The translations under genes and the position numbers were made by a program. Positions 1 through 6,444 of a stretch of 10,370 bases of DNA are shown here, one piece after another. Under the pieces are notes generated by a model. That model searched no databases. It was not told the DNA's origin and worked only from the letters and a program-made list of their open reading frames with translations. The number at the start of each line of letters is the position of its first letter. Within the stretch, counting starts at the first letter, position 1. The DNA comes from Hyphomicrobiales bacterium (GTDB taxonomy: Bacteria > Pseudomonadota > Alphaproteobacteria > Rhizobiales > Aestuariivirgaceae): assembly GCA_025356765.1 (NCBI GenBank), contig JANXRO010000183.1, forward strand, positions 1 through 10,370, read 5' to 3'.

Positions 1-524
1 GTGATGCCGGTTGAAACCTTTGGCGTTATCCAAGTCGTATCAAATGCATTGCGATAGCGGGCATTCACAATGTTCCAAGTCCAGTGATCATCAATTTTGA
101 AATCAGCTGCCAATACGAATGCATAATATGCTTCCGCATCGGTTTTGGCCAAATGATTGATATTTGGATGGTCGCCAAAGCCATATCCGACGAGAGCAGA
201 AGGCGTGAATGTAAATGCTCCGGCCTTCAGCTTATAACCAAGGCTGGTTTCAAGTTGGTCAACACTTGTGGAGTCAGGTCGCCAAGCATATTGGAACGCG
301 GCACCCCAGACGATGTTGTTGTCAAAACTATGGGAATAGCCGAATTTCAAATAGTCATCGGCAACCGAGCCATCGCTCGTCTTCCATTCGGGGCTGAATT
401 CAAGTGACAGCGTGTTGCTGGGTTTGGGGGCTGGCGCTTTCGCCACGTCGGCGGCATTGGCAGCCGATATAAAAAGGCCATTCAAAATGACGTTAGAAGT
501 TAGAAAAATAGTGTGCAGTTTCAT
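1..524 (-). CDS. Exported protein, probable outer-membrane beta-barrel, 3' end beyond the window
   Basis: The reading frame is open from an ATG at 524-522 to the left edge, giving 174 codons with no stop, so the C-terminus is missing. A GGGGAC ribosome-binding site lies a few bases upstream. The N-terminus looks like a Sec signal peptide: Lys2, a hydrophobic stretch, then a probable cleavage site after the ANA at about residue 24. The mature part starts with an Ala/Pro/Lys-rich linker and continues with alternating polar and aromatic short strands (for example LSLEFSPEWK, FGYSHSF, WTWNIVNARYR), the pattern of an outer-membrane barrel or porin-like protein. I do not recognise the exact family. 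The gene is divergent from the LysR regulator at 714-1670, which could control it; that is inference from arrangement only. A soluble periplasmic beta-rich protein is the main alternative. Confidence 0.66.
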   Translation of the reverse strand, partial: MKLHTIFLTSNVILNGLFISAANAADVAKAPAPKPSNTLSLEFSPEWKTSDGSVADDYLKFGYSHSFDNNIVWGAAFQYAWRPDSTSVDQLETSLGYKLKAGAFTFTPSALVGYGFGDHPNINHLAKTDAEAYYAFVLAADFKIDDHWTWNIVNARYRNAFDTTWITPKVSTGI

Positions 525-653
525 TATTGTCCCCGTGATGGTTGATATGCCCCCGATTATGGGAGTGCCGAAAAGAGGACAATTTAGAAATTTTAAAACC
601 ATGCCTCGGTTAATCTGAGCATTTAGTTTTTCGTGCCGTGGCAGGATTTTCGC

Positions 654-682
654 TTGTTTCGATATCATAAAGTCATTATAGA
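654..682 (+). promoter_or_regulatory. Predicted sigma-70 promoter of the LysR gene
   Basis: TTGTTT (654-659) and TATAGA (677-682) are separated by exactly 17 bases, giving a good sigma-70 type promoter pointing at the LysR start at 714. Transcription would begin near 689, inside the palindrome at 683-697. This is pattern matching only. Confidence 0.5.
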
Positions 683-697
683 CTACTTAACAAGTAG
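683..697 (+). promoter_or_regulatory. T-N11-A palindrome, candidate LysR autoregulatory operator
   Basis: CTACTTAACAAGTAG is a perfect inverted repeat of two 6-base arms around AAC. The T at 684 and the A at 696 satisfy the T-N11-A rule for LysR-family binding sites. It follows the predicted -10 box directly and would cover the transcription start, a position suited to negative autoregulation. The same 189 bp gap drives the divergent gene, so the site might also affect that gene. The palindrome is seen directly; its binding partner is inferred. Confidence 0.5.
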
Positions 698-713
698 ACA
701 ATATAGTGAGTTG

Positions 714-1670
714 ATGAAAAGAAACCTCCCACCATTGAACGCGCTTCGTGCTTTTGAAGCTGCTGCCCGAAACTTAAGTGTTTCCTTGGCCGCGGCAGAG
801 CTAAGCGTTTCTCCTGCTGCCATTAGCCATCAGATCAGGTTATTTGAAGATTTCATTGGCTTGGCCGTGTTGGAGCGCGCCGGTCGCGGCATCGCGTTAA
901 CAGATGCTGGAAGGGCGGCTTTGGCACATATCCAAGCAGGCTTTAGCCAGTTTCAGGCCGCAATGGATGCTGTCGACAGCCTAGGTGAAACGGGCACGCT
1001 GAATGTTAGCGTGGCGCCATCTTTCGCTTCAAAATGGCTTTTGCCAAGGCTGCATGATTTTCAAACTCAACACCCGCAGATTGATGTCATCGTTTCGGCA
1101 TCTGTGCAGCTTGTGGATTTCACCCGTGATAGCGTCGACGTGGCGATTCGTTATGGCGCGGGCGCATACCCCGATCTCCATAGTGAAAAGCTATTGGCAG
1201 AATCAGTTTATCCAGTTTGCAGCCCAGAACTTTTGAAATCTGGCGCGGCACTCAACACGCCGGGCGATCTTGCCGCCCACATGTTGCTCCATGATGACAG
1301 CCCCGATAATGACCCTTCTTGCCCGGGGTGGGATCACTGGTTGCGCGCCGCCGGTCATAGCGATTTTGATTCGACGCGAGGCCCACGTTTCAATCAGGCC
1401 AGCATGGTTCTGGAGTCAGCCATTATGGGTCGCGGTGTTGCGCTGGCGAAGTCTACTTTAGCTGAAGCAGATATTGCGGCAGGCCGGCTTGTACGTCTGT
1501 TCTCGACCGAGGTGGCGGTTAATTTTGCTTATTACATTGTGGCACCAAAATCGAAGTTGAACCTGCCCAAAGTATCGCATTTTCGTGATTGGCTCCATTC
1601 TCAAGTGAAGGAGGCCCAGCTTCAAAAAGCCTTGTTTTTTACAGATCGTTTGAACAATGTTGCGGCGTAA
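714..1670 (+). CDS. LysR-family transcriptional regulator, GcvA-like
   Basis: This is a 318-residue DNA-binding transcriptional regulator. The N-terminus (LPPLNALRAFEAAARN) is the hallmark of the GcvA/AmpR-like branch of LysR regulators. The winged helix-turn-helix covers about residues 8-66 (AAAELSVSPAAISHQIRLFE, then the wing with GRGIALTDAGRAAL). The effector-binding domain runs from about residue 92 to 300, beginning TLNVSVAPSFASKWLLPRL and containing DSVDVAIRYGAG, typical of this group. The frame is open to a GTG at 633, but the ATG at 714 is chosen because family alignment starts there and the upstream codons overlap the predicted promoter. The ribosome-binding site is weak (AGTGAG). 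The ligand cannot be deduced. Candidate targets are itself, the divergent exported protein, and perhaps the two small genes downstream, since no terminator is visible after 1670. Confidence 0.93.
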   Translation: MKRNLPPLNALRAFEAAARNLSVSLAAAELSVSPAAISHQIRLFEDFIGLAVLERAGRGIALTDAGRAALAHIQAGFSQFQAAMDAVDSLGETGTLNVSVAPSFASKWLLPRLHDFQTQHPQIDVIVSASVQLVDFTRDSVDVAIRYGAGAYPDLHSEKLLAESVYPVCSPELLKSGAALNTPGDLAAHMLLHDDSPDNDPSCPGWDHWLRAAGHSDFDSTRGPRFNQASMVLESAIMGRGVALAKSTLAEADIAAGRLVRLFSTEVAVNFAYYIVAPKSKLNLPKVSHFRDWLHSQVKEAQLQKALFFTDRLNNVAA

Positions 1671-1740
1671 AACCAATATAACTCAATTGTGCAAGGCGTC
1701 AGTGTTGCCAATATGCAAGGCAGAAATGAAGGAGTTTCCT

Positions 1741-1905
1741 ATGCATATATTTTCAAAACGCAAACTGGTGGACCGTGAGTTGACGCTGCGCGACATGCTG
1801 AATGATCCGATTGTGCAAGACGTCATGCGCCGCGATGGCGTGCAGCGTTGGCAGGTCGAGCAGCTTTTTGAAAACCTTCGACCAGCAACAAGGAAGGCTG
1901 CCTGA
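1741..1905 (+). CDS. Small hypothetical protein, 54 residues
   Basis: I do not recognise this gene. It encodes a charged, soluble, probably helical protein with no signal peptide or membrane segment and no cysteine; its core is LTLRDMLNDPIVQDVMRRDG. Support for it being real is an ideal AAGGAG ribosome-binding site six bases before the ATG and a stop codon that overlaps the next gene's start (TGATG). The frame is open further upstream to 1657, but the strong ribosome-binding site fixes the start at 1741. It follows the LysR gene by 70 bp, with a possible promoter at 1687-1715 (TTGTGC, 17 bases, AATATG). A 139-codon frame on the opposite strand covers both small genes but is basic and low in complexity, and looks like a shadow. 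Confidence 0.66.
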   Translation: MHIFSKRKLVDRELTLRDMLNDPIVQDVMRRDGVQRWQVEQLFENLRPATRKAA

Positions 1906-2096
1906 TGACCAGTGTATTTGAAGCGTTGCGCCACTTCTTTGCGCGTGAAGAACACACTGGGCCTGTGTTGGATCACCTCTTGCACGGCAGTCTCAACCCC
2001 ACCGATCGCAATGAGCTGTTTTATGCTCAGCTTCTTGATGACAAGAGGGAAGATAAGTACCGGGACTATCCTTGGCCACCAGGTTGGCTTGGCTAA
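1905..2096 (+). CDS. Small hypothetical protein, 63 residues
   Basis: The ATG at 1905 shares its A with the TGA of the preceding small gene, so the two are translationally coupled, and an AAGGAAGG ribosome-binding site lies inside the end of the upstream gene. The product is acidic to neutral and hydrophilic. It has a His/Arg-rich start (ALRHFFAREEH), a helical middle (DRNELFYAQLLDDKRED) and an aromatic, proline-rich tail ending YPWPPGWLG. No domain, signal peptide or membrane segment is recognisable. Its tight pairing with the 54-residue gene suggests the two proteins act together. It ends 41 bp before the Rrf2 regulator, so it may belong to the same transcript. Function unknown. Confidence 0.64.
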   Translation: MTSVFEALRHFFAREEHTGPVLDHLLHGSLNPTDRNELFYAQLLDDKREDKYRDYPWPPGWLG

Positions 2097-2137
2097 TGGC
2101 ACTTGTGCATGCCCTCTGATGAACTCTAAATAGGTGC

Positions 2138-2578
2138 ATGATTTCTCAACGTGCCCGATATGCCTTCAAAGCCATGGTCGCCCTTGCTCGTGTAAAAAAC
2201 GGAAGGGGACTGCAAATCAAAGAATTGGCAACACAAGAAAATTTGCCCAAAAAATTCTTGGAACAGATTCTTCTGGCGTTGAAGTCGGCTGGCTATATCA
2301 GTTCGCGCCGTGGGCCCGATGGGGGCTATCAACTGCTAAAGCCTGCGGATCTTATTTATATTGGCCCAATGCTGCGTTCCATCGATGGCCCCATTGCGCC
2401 ATTACCTTGCCTTTCGCGCACCGCCTACCAGCGCTGTAGTGATTGCAAAACGGAAGCAACATGCGAAGTGAGGCTAGCGTTTTCCAAAGCCTATGGTGAT
2501 TATTTAACGGCATTGGAAACCACGTCATTGTCTTCGGTGATGCACCAAGCGGACGTGATTTTGCCTTCCACAGCCTAA
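2138..2578 (+). CDS. Rrf2-family transcriptional regulator with a four-cysteine cluster
   Basis: This 146-residue protein is a typical Rrf2 regulator. The N-terminus MISQRARYAFKAMVALA, a helix-turn-helix at about residues 26-50 (IKELATQENLPKKFLEQILL) and the wing SRRGPDGGYQL (56-66) are family hallmarks. Cysteines at 91, 100, 103 and 109 form C-X8-C-X2-C-X5-C in the region where IscR carries its Fe-S ligands (Cys92, Cys98, Cys104), so a metal centre or thiol switch is plausible, though the spacing differs from IscR. It lies 110 bp upstream of the sulfate transporter genes on the same strand, suggesting that it controls sulfate uptake in response to cysteine, Fe-S or redox state; this role is inferred. 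The ribosome-binding site is poor, with AGG only three bases from the ATG, so expression is probably low. Confidence 0.92.
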   Translation: MISQRARYAFKAMVALARVKNGRGLQIKELATQENLPKKFLEQILLALKSAGYISSRRGPDGGYQLLKPADLIYIGPMLRSIDGPIAPLPCLSRTAYQRCSDCKTEATCEVRLAFSKAYGDYLTALETTSLSSVMHQADVILPSTA

Positions 2579-2607
2579 CAATTTAGTTTTTTTTAAAAGC
2601 TCATGTC

Positions 2608-2623
2608 GTTCTTTTTAACGAAC
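2608..2623 (+). promoter_or_regulatory. Imperfect inverted repeat in the rrf2-cysP gap
   Basis: GTTCTTTTTAACGAAC is a 16-base near-palindrome (GTTC/GAAC outer arms, TT/AA inner pairs, one mismatched pair). It lies 30 bp after the Rrf2 stop and 7 bp before the putative -35 box of the transporter operon. It could be a regulator site or part of a weak terminator for the Rrf2 gene, but no T-run follows it. An A/T run at 2587-2598 lies just upstream. Confidence 0.25.
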
Positions 2624-2629
2624 AAGCTC

Positions 2630-2661
2630 TTGATATTCTATAAAATACGTATAGTATATAG
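2630..2661 (+). promoter_or_regulatory. Putative promoter with overlapping palindromic operator for the sulfate transporter operon
   Basis: TTGATA (2630-2635) is a good -35 box, and an AT-rich stretch TATAGTATATAG (2650-2661) supplies several -10 options at 17-19 base spacing. Between and overlapping them is CTATA-N7-TATAG (2638-2654), containing the perfect 8-base palindrome ATACGTAT (2645-2652). An operator placed between -35 and -10 is the usual layout for a repressor, and Rrf2-family sites are commonly AT-rich dyads, so the adjacent Rrf2 protein is the obvious candidate. The sequence is seen directly; the assignment is inferred. Confidence 0.42.
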
Positions 2662-2688
2662 ACATTGAACTTAAAGAAGGAGAACATC

Positions 2689-3714
2689 ATGCGCTTCACA
2701 ACCTTAAAAACTGCCGGAACAGTCGCGGCCTTGGCTTTAACTTTGGCTGCCACCGTTTCATTTGCTAAAGCCGACACGCAGCTTTTGAATGTGTCTTATG
2801 ACCCCACTCGCGAGCTCTATAAAGCCATCAACGAGGCCTTTGCGGCAGATTGGAAGACCAAGACTGGTGAAGTTGTCACCATCAACCAATCACATGGCGG
2901 CTCTGGAAAGCAGGCCCGCGCGGTGATCGATGGCCTGAAGGCCGATGTAGTAACGCTTGCTCTGGCCGGTGACATTGACACCATCGCATCCAAAGCCAAG
3001 TTGCTTCCGCAGGATTGGGCCAAGCGCCTGCCGAACAATTCCACACCATTTTCGTCGACCATTGTTTTCCTCGTGAAGAAGGGCAACCCGAAAGGCATTA
3101 AGGATTGGGGCGATCTTGCCACAGAAGGCACGCAGGTGATCACGCCCAATCCGAAAACCTCTGGCGGTGCGCGTTGGAACTTCCTCGGCGCTTGGGCCTG
3201 GGCCAACAAAAGTTTTGGCGGGGATGAAGCCAAAACCAAATCTTATATTGCTGCCCTCTACAAAAACGTGCCGGTTCTCGATACAGGTGCTCGTGGTTCC
3301 ACCACCACCTTTGCTCAGCGTGGAATTGGCGATGTGTTGATCTCATGGGAAAGCAATGCGTGGTTAGCGCTGGATGAGTTTGGCGCGGATAAATTCGAGA
3401 TTGTTTATCCCTCAATTTCAATCAATGCAGAAACGCCTGTGGCCGTGATTGACGTGAATGTTAAAGCCAACAACACAGAAAAACAGGCTAAGGCCTATCT
3501 CGATTACCTGTTCACCGCTCCAGCCCAAAAGATCGCGGCCCACTTACACTATCGCCCGTCGGATCCTGCTGCTGCCGATCCGGCCGATCTTGCCAAGCTG
3601 CCCAAATTTGATCTTGTTTCCATTGACAAGGATTTCGGTGGTTGGAGCAAAGCACAACAGAAATTCTTCGCTGAAGGAGCCATTTTTGACCAACTCTACA
3701 AGGCCACCAACTGA
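2689..3714 (+). CDS. cysP: Periplasmic sulfate-binding protein of the sulfate ABC transporter
   Basis: This 341-residue solute-binding protein captures sulfate (in some members also thiosulfate) in the periplasm and delivers it to CysT/CysW. The signal peptide covers about residues 1-28, ending SFAKA before DTQLLNVSYDPTRELY. Two signatures of the prokaryotic sulfate-binding family are clear: QSHGGSGKQARAVIDGLKAD at about 67-86 with the following VVTLALAGDID, and VITPNPKTSGGARWNFLGAW at about 150-169. Length is normal. The ATG at 2689 has an ideal AAGGAG six bases upstream; the frame is open to 2665 but those codons contain the ribosome-binding site. Its TGA is immediately followed by the cysT ATG. 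The choice between the names cysP and sbp cannot be made from sequence alone. Confidence 0.95.
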   Translation: MRFTTLKTAGTVAALALTLAATVSFAKADTQLLNVSYDPTRELYKAINEAFAADWKTKTGEVVTINQSHGGSGKQARAVIDGLKADVVTLALAGDIDTIASKAKLLPQDWAKRLPNNSTPFSSTIVFLVKKGNPKGIKDWGDLATEGTQVITPNPKTSGGARWNFLGAWAWANKSFGGDEAKTKSYIAALYKNVPVLDTGARGSTTTFAQRGIGDVLISWESNAWLALDEFGADKFEIVYPSISINAETPVAVIDVNVKANNTEKQAKAYLDYLFTAPAQKIAAHLHYRPSDPAAADPADLAKLPKFDLVSIDKDFGGWSKAQQKFFAEGAIFDQLYKATN

Positions 3715-4566
3715 ATGAGTTTGGCGCAATTCCTCCCGCGCCTGAAGCAGCCCAGCGTCATCCCGGGTTTCGGATTGACGCTGGGCTTCACGCTTTTGGC
3801 CTTGGGTCTCATTGTTATCTTTCCGCTTATTGCATTGGTTCTCAAAGCCTCGTCAGTTGGTGCCGCGGGCTTTTTGCAGGCGGCGACAAACCCGCGTGTG
3901 TTAGGCGCTCTGCGCCTATCTTTCGGAGCGGCAGCAATCGCTGCATTGGTTGATGCGGTATTTGGTGTTCTGATTGCGTGGGTGCTGGTGCGTTATAATT
4001 TTCCTGGTCGCAAACTTATTGATGCTGCAATTGATCTGCCGTTTGCGCTTCCCACTGCTGTGGCCGGAATCGCGCTGGCAACACTCTATGCGCCTAACGG
4101 TTGGATAGGTGCTCTTGCCGCCAAAGCCGGTTTCAAGATTGCATTTACGCCGTTTGGCATCGTTCTGGCTCTCATATTTATTGGGCTGCCTTTTGTTGTG
4201 CGCAGTGTTGAGCCCGTGTTGGCTGAAGCGCAGCGCGACGTTGAAGAAGCGGCGGCACTTCTTGGAGCAAACCGCTGGCGCACAGTCAGACAGATTGTTC
4301 TGCCTGCGATCTATCCTGCACTTCTTACTGGCACAGCTCTCGCCTTCGCGAGAGCGGTGGGAGAATATGGTTCAGTCATATTTATTGCTGGCAATATTCC
4401 ACTTGTTTCCGAAATTGCTCCGCTGCTCATCGTCATCAAGCTGGAAGAGTTCGACTATGTCGGCGCAACCGTTATTGCAACACTCATGCTCACCATCTCA
4501 TTGCTCATTCTGCTTGGTGTGAACAAGTTACAATCAAGATTGGAGATGCGTTATGCCAAGGACTGA
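3715..4566 (+). CDS. cysT: Sulfate ABC transporter permease CysT (CysU)
   Basis: This 283-residue inner-membrane permease forms the sulfate channel with CysW. Hydrophobic segments are visible at about residues 20-43, 68-93, 106-125, 146-162, 202-225 and 246-268, giving the six-segment fold of the binding-protein-dependent permease family. The cytoplasmic EAA loop, which contacts the ATPase, is at about 177-197 (EEAAALLGANRWRTVRQIVL then P). Downstream EYGSVIFIAGNIP and LLIVIKLEEFDY are typical of CysT. The ATG directly abuts the TGA of the binding-protein gene, so translation is probably coupled; no strong independent ribosome-binding site is seen. The 3' end overlaps cysW by 14 bases. Confidence 0.95.
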   Translation: MSLAQFLPRLKQPSVIPGFGLTLGFTLLALGLIVIFPLIALVLKASSVGAAGFLQAATNPRVLGALRLSFGAAAIAALVDAVFGVLIAWVLVRYNFPGRKLIDAAIDLPFALPTAVAGIALATLYAPNGWIGALAAKAGFKIAFTPFGIVLALIFIGLPFVVRSVEPVLAEAQRDVEEAAALLGANRWRTVRQIVLPAIYPALLTGTALAFARAVGEYGSVIFIAGNIPLVSEIAPLLIVIKLEEFDYVGATVIATLMLTISLLILLGVNKLQSRLEMRYAKD

Positions 4567-5398
4567 TCCCATTGGCGAGAGCCGTTTGATCCAATGGGTG
4601 CTGATCGGCATCAGTCTTACCTTCTTGGCATTCATTGTTTTTTTGCCTTTGACGCTTGTCTTCGTTGAGGCCTTGCGCAAGGGCTTTGGCGTTTACCTCG
4701 CAGCGCTTAAAGATGCAGAAACATGGGCCGCGTTGCGCCTTACATTGACGGTGGCTGCAATTTCGGTTCCACTCAATGCGCTTTTTGGCATTTGCGCTGC
4801 TTGGTCTGTCACCAAGCATAATTTTGCTGGCAAGAATTTATTGCTCTCGCTTATTGATCTGCCATTTTCGGTCTCGCCCGTAATTTCAGGTCTGATCTAT
4901 GTTTTGCTCTTTGGTGCGCAGGGTTGGTTTGGACCTTGGCTCAGATCTCACCATGTCGAAATCATTTTCGCAGTGCCAGGCATTGTTTTGGCCACAACAT
5001 TTGTAACCTTCCCCTTCGTCGCGCGCGAGTTGATCCCGCTGATGCAGGCGCAAGGCACCGAAGAAGAAGAGGCCAGTCTGTCGCTTGGCGCATCTGGGCT
5101 TCATACGTTTTGGCATGTGACTTTGCCCAACATCAAATGGGCGCTGCTCTATGGCGTTCTCTTGTGCAATGCCCGCGCGATGGGAGAGTTTGGCGCGGTC
5201 TCTGTTGTCTCTGGTCATGTTCGCGGCCTCACCAATACGCTGCCGCTGCAGATTGAAATTCTATACAACGAATATAATTTTACTGCGGCCTTTGCCGTGG
5301 CCACGTTGCTTGCCAGTCTTGCCTTGGTCACTCTTGTTCTTAAAACCATCTTGGAATGGCGCTATGCTGATCAGCTGGCGGCATCCCATAAACATTGA
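4553..5398 (+). CDS. cysW: Sulfate ABC transporter permease CysW
   Basis: This 281-residue permease is the second membrane subunit of the sulfate importer. Segments at about 13-38, 61-85, 98-121, 137-157, 197-220 and 244-266 are hydrophobic. The EAA loop is at about 171-192 (EEEASLSLGASGLHTFWHVT then LP). ARAMGEFGAVSVVSGH and LPLQIEILYNEYNF are strongly CysW-like. The ATG lies inside the end of cysT, with GGAG (4542-4545) seven bases upstream, so the start is well supported. The stop codon lies within the ribosome-binding region of cysA. Confidence 0.95.
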   Translation: MPRTDPIGESRLIQWVLIGISLTFLAFIVFLPLTLVFVEALRKGFGVYLAALKDAETWAALRLTLTVAAISVPLNALFGICAAWSVTKHNFAGKNLLLSLIDLPFSVSPVISGLIYVLLFGAQGWFGPWLRSHHVEIIFAVPGIVLATTFVTFPFVARELIPLMQAQGTEEEEASLSLGASGLHTFWHVTLPNIKWALLYGVLLCNARAMGEFGAVSVVSGHVRGLTNTLPLQIEILYNEYNFTAAFAVATLLASLALVTLVLKTILEWRYADQLAASHKH

Positions 5399-5406
5399 GG
5401 TTTGCT

Positions 5407-6189
5407 ATGTCTGTTGCCGTTCACATTCGAAATATAGAAAAACGCTTCCGTGAACAATCAGTGCTGCACAACATTTCGCTAACTGTAGAAGGCGGCGAAC
5501 TGTTGGCTCTGCTTGGCCCCTCAGGTTCGGGCAAGACAACCTTACTGCGCACCATCGCCGGACTTGAATTTCAAGATGGCGGGGATGTGTTTTTTGGCGA
5601 TATCAATGCGCGACAGCTCACATTGCGAGAACGCCGCATCGGTTTTGTGTTTCAACATTATGCTTTGTTCCGCCATATGACCGTGGAAGACAACATCGCA
5701 TTTGGTCTGCGTGCGCGCCCGCGCAGTCAGCGGCCTTCAGAGCATGACATCCGCTCCCGCGTGTTTGAGCTGCTTCAGCTGGTGCAACTGGATGGCTTGG
5801 AAAAGCGCTATCCAGCCCAGCTGTCCGGCGGCCAGCGCCAGCGCGTGGCTTTAGCGCGTGCCTTGGGCATTGAGCCGCGCGTATTGTTGTTGGATGAGCC
5901 CTTCGGCGCGCTTGATGCCAAGATCAGAAAAGATTTACGCCAATGGCTGCGTGAACTTCATCAGCGCACTGGCCACACAACAGTTTTCGTAACCCATGAT
6001 CAGGAAGAGGCTTTTGAACTTGCCGACCGCGTCGCAATCCTGAATGGCGGCCGCATAGAGCAAGTGGGCACTCCCACTCAAATTCGCCAGCGACCAGAGA
6101 ACACATTCGTCGCTGACTTTCTTGGTCAAACAGCCACTGAGGCAACACCCATTGCGCAGATTTTGCCGATGAAACGTAAGCCGCAGTAA
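5407..6189 (+). CDS. cysA: Sulfate ABC transporter ATP-binding protein CysA, short form
   Basis: This 260-residue ATPase powers sulfate import. All catalytic motifs are present: Walker A GPSGSGKT (37-44), Q-loop Gln83 (VFQH), signature LSGGQ (139-143), Walker B VLLLDE (159-164), D-loop GALD, and switch His197 (VTHDQEEA). The ATG at 5407 is preceded by GAGG at 5397-5400, overlapping the cysW TGA; a TTG further upstream at 5395 is in frame but less likely. The domain ends near residue 240 (FVADFLGQ), followed by a tail of only 20 residues, whereas enterobacterial CysA is about 365 residues with a C-terminal regulatory (TOBE-type) domain. A terminator 24 bp downstream argues that the short end is genuine. 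Membership of the sulfate system rests on gene context; as a lone domain it would resemble many importer ATPases. Confidence 0.93.
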   Translation: MSVAVHIRNIEKRFREQSVLHNISLTVEGGELLALLGPSGSGKTTLLRTIAGLEFQDGGDVFFGDINARQLTLRERRIGFVFQHYALFRHMTVEDNIAFGLRARPRSQRPSEHDIRSRVFELLQLVQLDGLEKRYPAQLSGGQRQRVALARALGIEPRVLLLDEPFGALDAKIRKDLRQWLRELHQRTGHTTVFVTHDQEEAFELADRVAILNGGRIEQVGTPTQIRQRPENTFVADFLGQTATEATPIAQILPMKRKPQ

Positions 6190-6212
6190 TTGCTGCAATC
6201 GTAAAAATTAAA

Positions 6213-6245
6213 GGGGGCAGTGAAAATCACCGCCCCATTTATTTG
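6213..6245 (+). terminator. Rho-independent terminator after the sulfate transporter operon
   Basis: The stem pairs GGGGC (6214-6218) with GCCCC (6232-6236), then has one A-C mismatch, then GTG (6220-6222) with CAC (6228-6230), around an AAAAT loop. A run of A bases lies upstream and an imperfect T-rich tail (ATTTATTT) downstream. It follows the cysA stop by 24 bp and could also end transcripts arriving on the minus strand. Confidence 0.75.
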
Positions 6246-6259
6246 CGCCAACAGAAAAA

Positions 6260-6339
6260 TCAGGCAGCTTTGATTAAGCCCAACCCAGTTCCGGCGTGTG
6301 CCGCAATTGCCAAGGCTTGAGTGATGTCAGCAAGAATGT
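6260..6339 (-). pseudogene. Possible C-terminal remnant of an unidentified minus-strand gene
   Basis: Reading leftward from the IS3 end, a minus-strand frame gives about 25 residues with protein-like composition (containing ADITQALAIAAHAGTGLGLI) and ends KAA followed by TGA at 6262-6260, close to the terminator hairpin. It could be the tail of a host gene cut by the insertion sequence, or chance. I do not recognise a family, and no upstream part survives in the window. Confidence 0.2.
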
Positions 6340-6444
6340 TGAATAGCCCCGCGTTTTCTAGACACTTTGCGGGTTCAGTTGCTGTTGCTTTTCAAAGTTG
6401 ATAGGTGACAACATACCATTCCTAACATGTTTGCGTAGTGGGTT
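6340..6444 (-). mobile_element. IS3-family insertion sequence remnant: transposase C-terminus and terminal end
   Basis: On the minus strand, codons from 6444 to a TAG at 6360-6358 encode 28 residues that include RNGMLSPINFEKQQQL and end NPQSV. This matches the C-terminal tail of IS3-family OrfB transposases (an N-G-hydrophobic-SP-hydrophobic-xFE pattern just after the catalytic domain). About 18 bp past the stop, the plus strand reads TGAATAGCCCCGCGTTTTC from 6340, resembling the terminal inverted repeats I know from IS3 elements of the IS407/IS51 type. Everything upstream, including the catalytic DDE region and the other terminus, is missing; an in-frame TAA occurs at 6447-6445. The match is from memory of the family and was not searched. 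Confidence 0.62.

Noticed and set aside
84..407. 107-codon plus-strand frame in the left-edge region
   Set aside because: It is antisense to the exported protein whose signal peptide and ribosome-binding site support the minus strand.
633..713. N-terminal extension of the LysR protein from a GTG at 633
   Set aside because: The extra 27 residues do not belong to the family, and the stretch holds the predicted promoter and operator.
1683..2102. 139-codon minus-strand frame covering both small genes
   Set aside because: Its composition is Ser/Arg/Thr-rich and resembles no protein, it has no good ribosome-binding site, and the plus strand has two well-supported coupled genes here.
2817..3239. 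140-codon minus-strand frame inside the sulfate-binding protein gene
   Set aside because: It is an antisense shadow of a gene with unmistakable family signatures.
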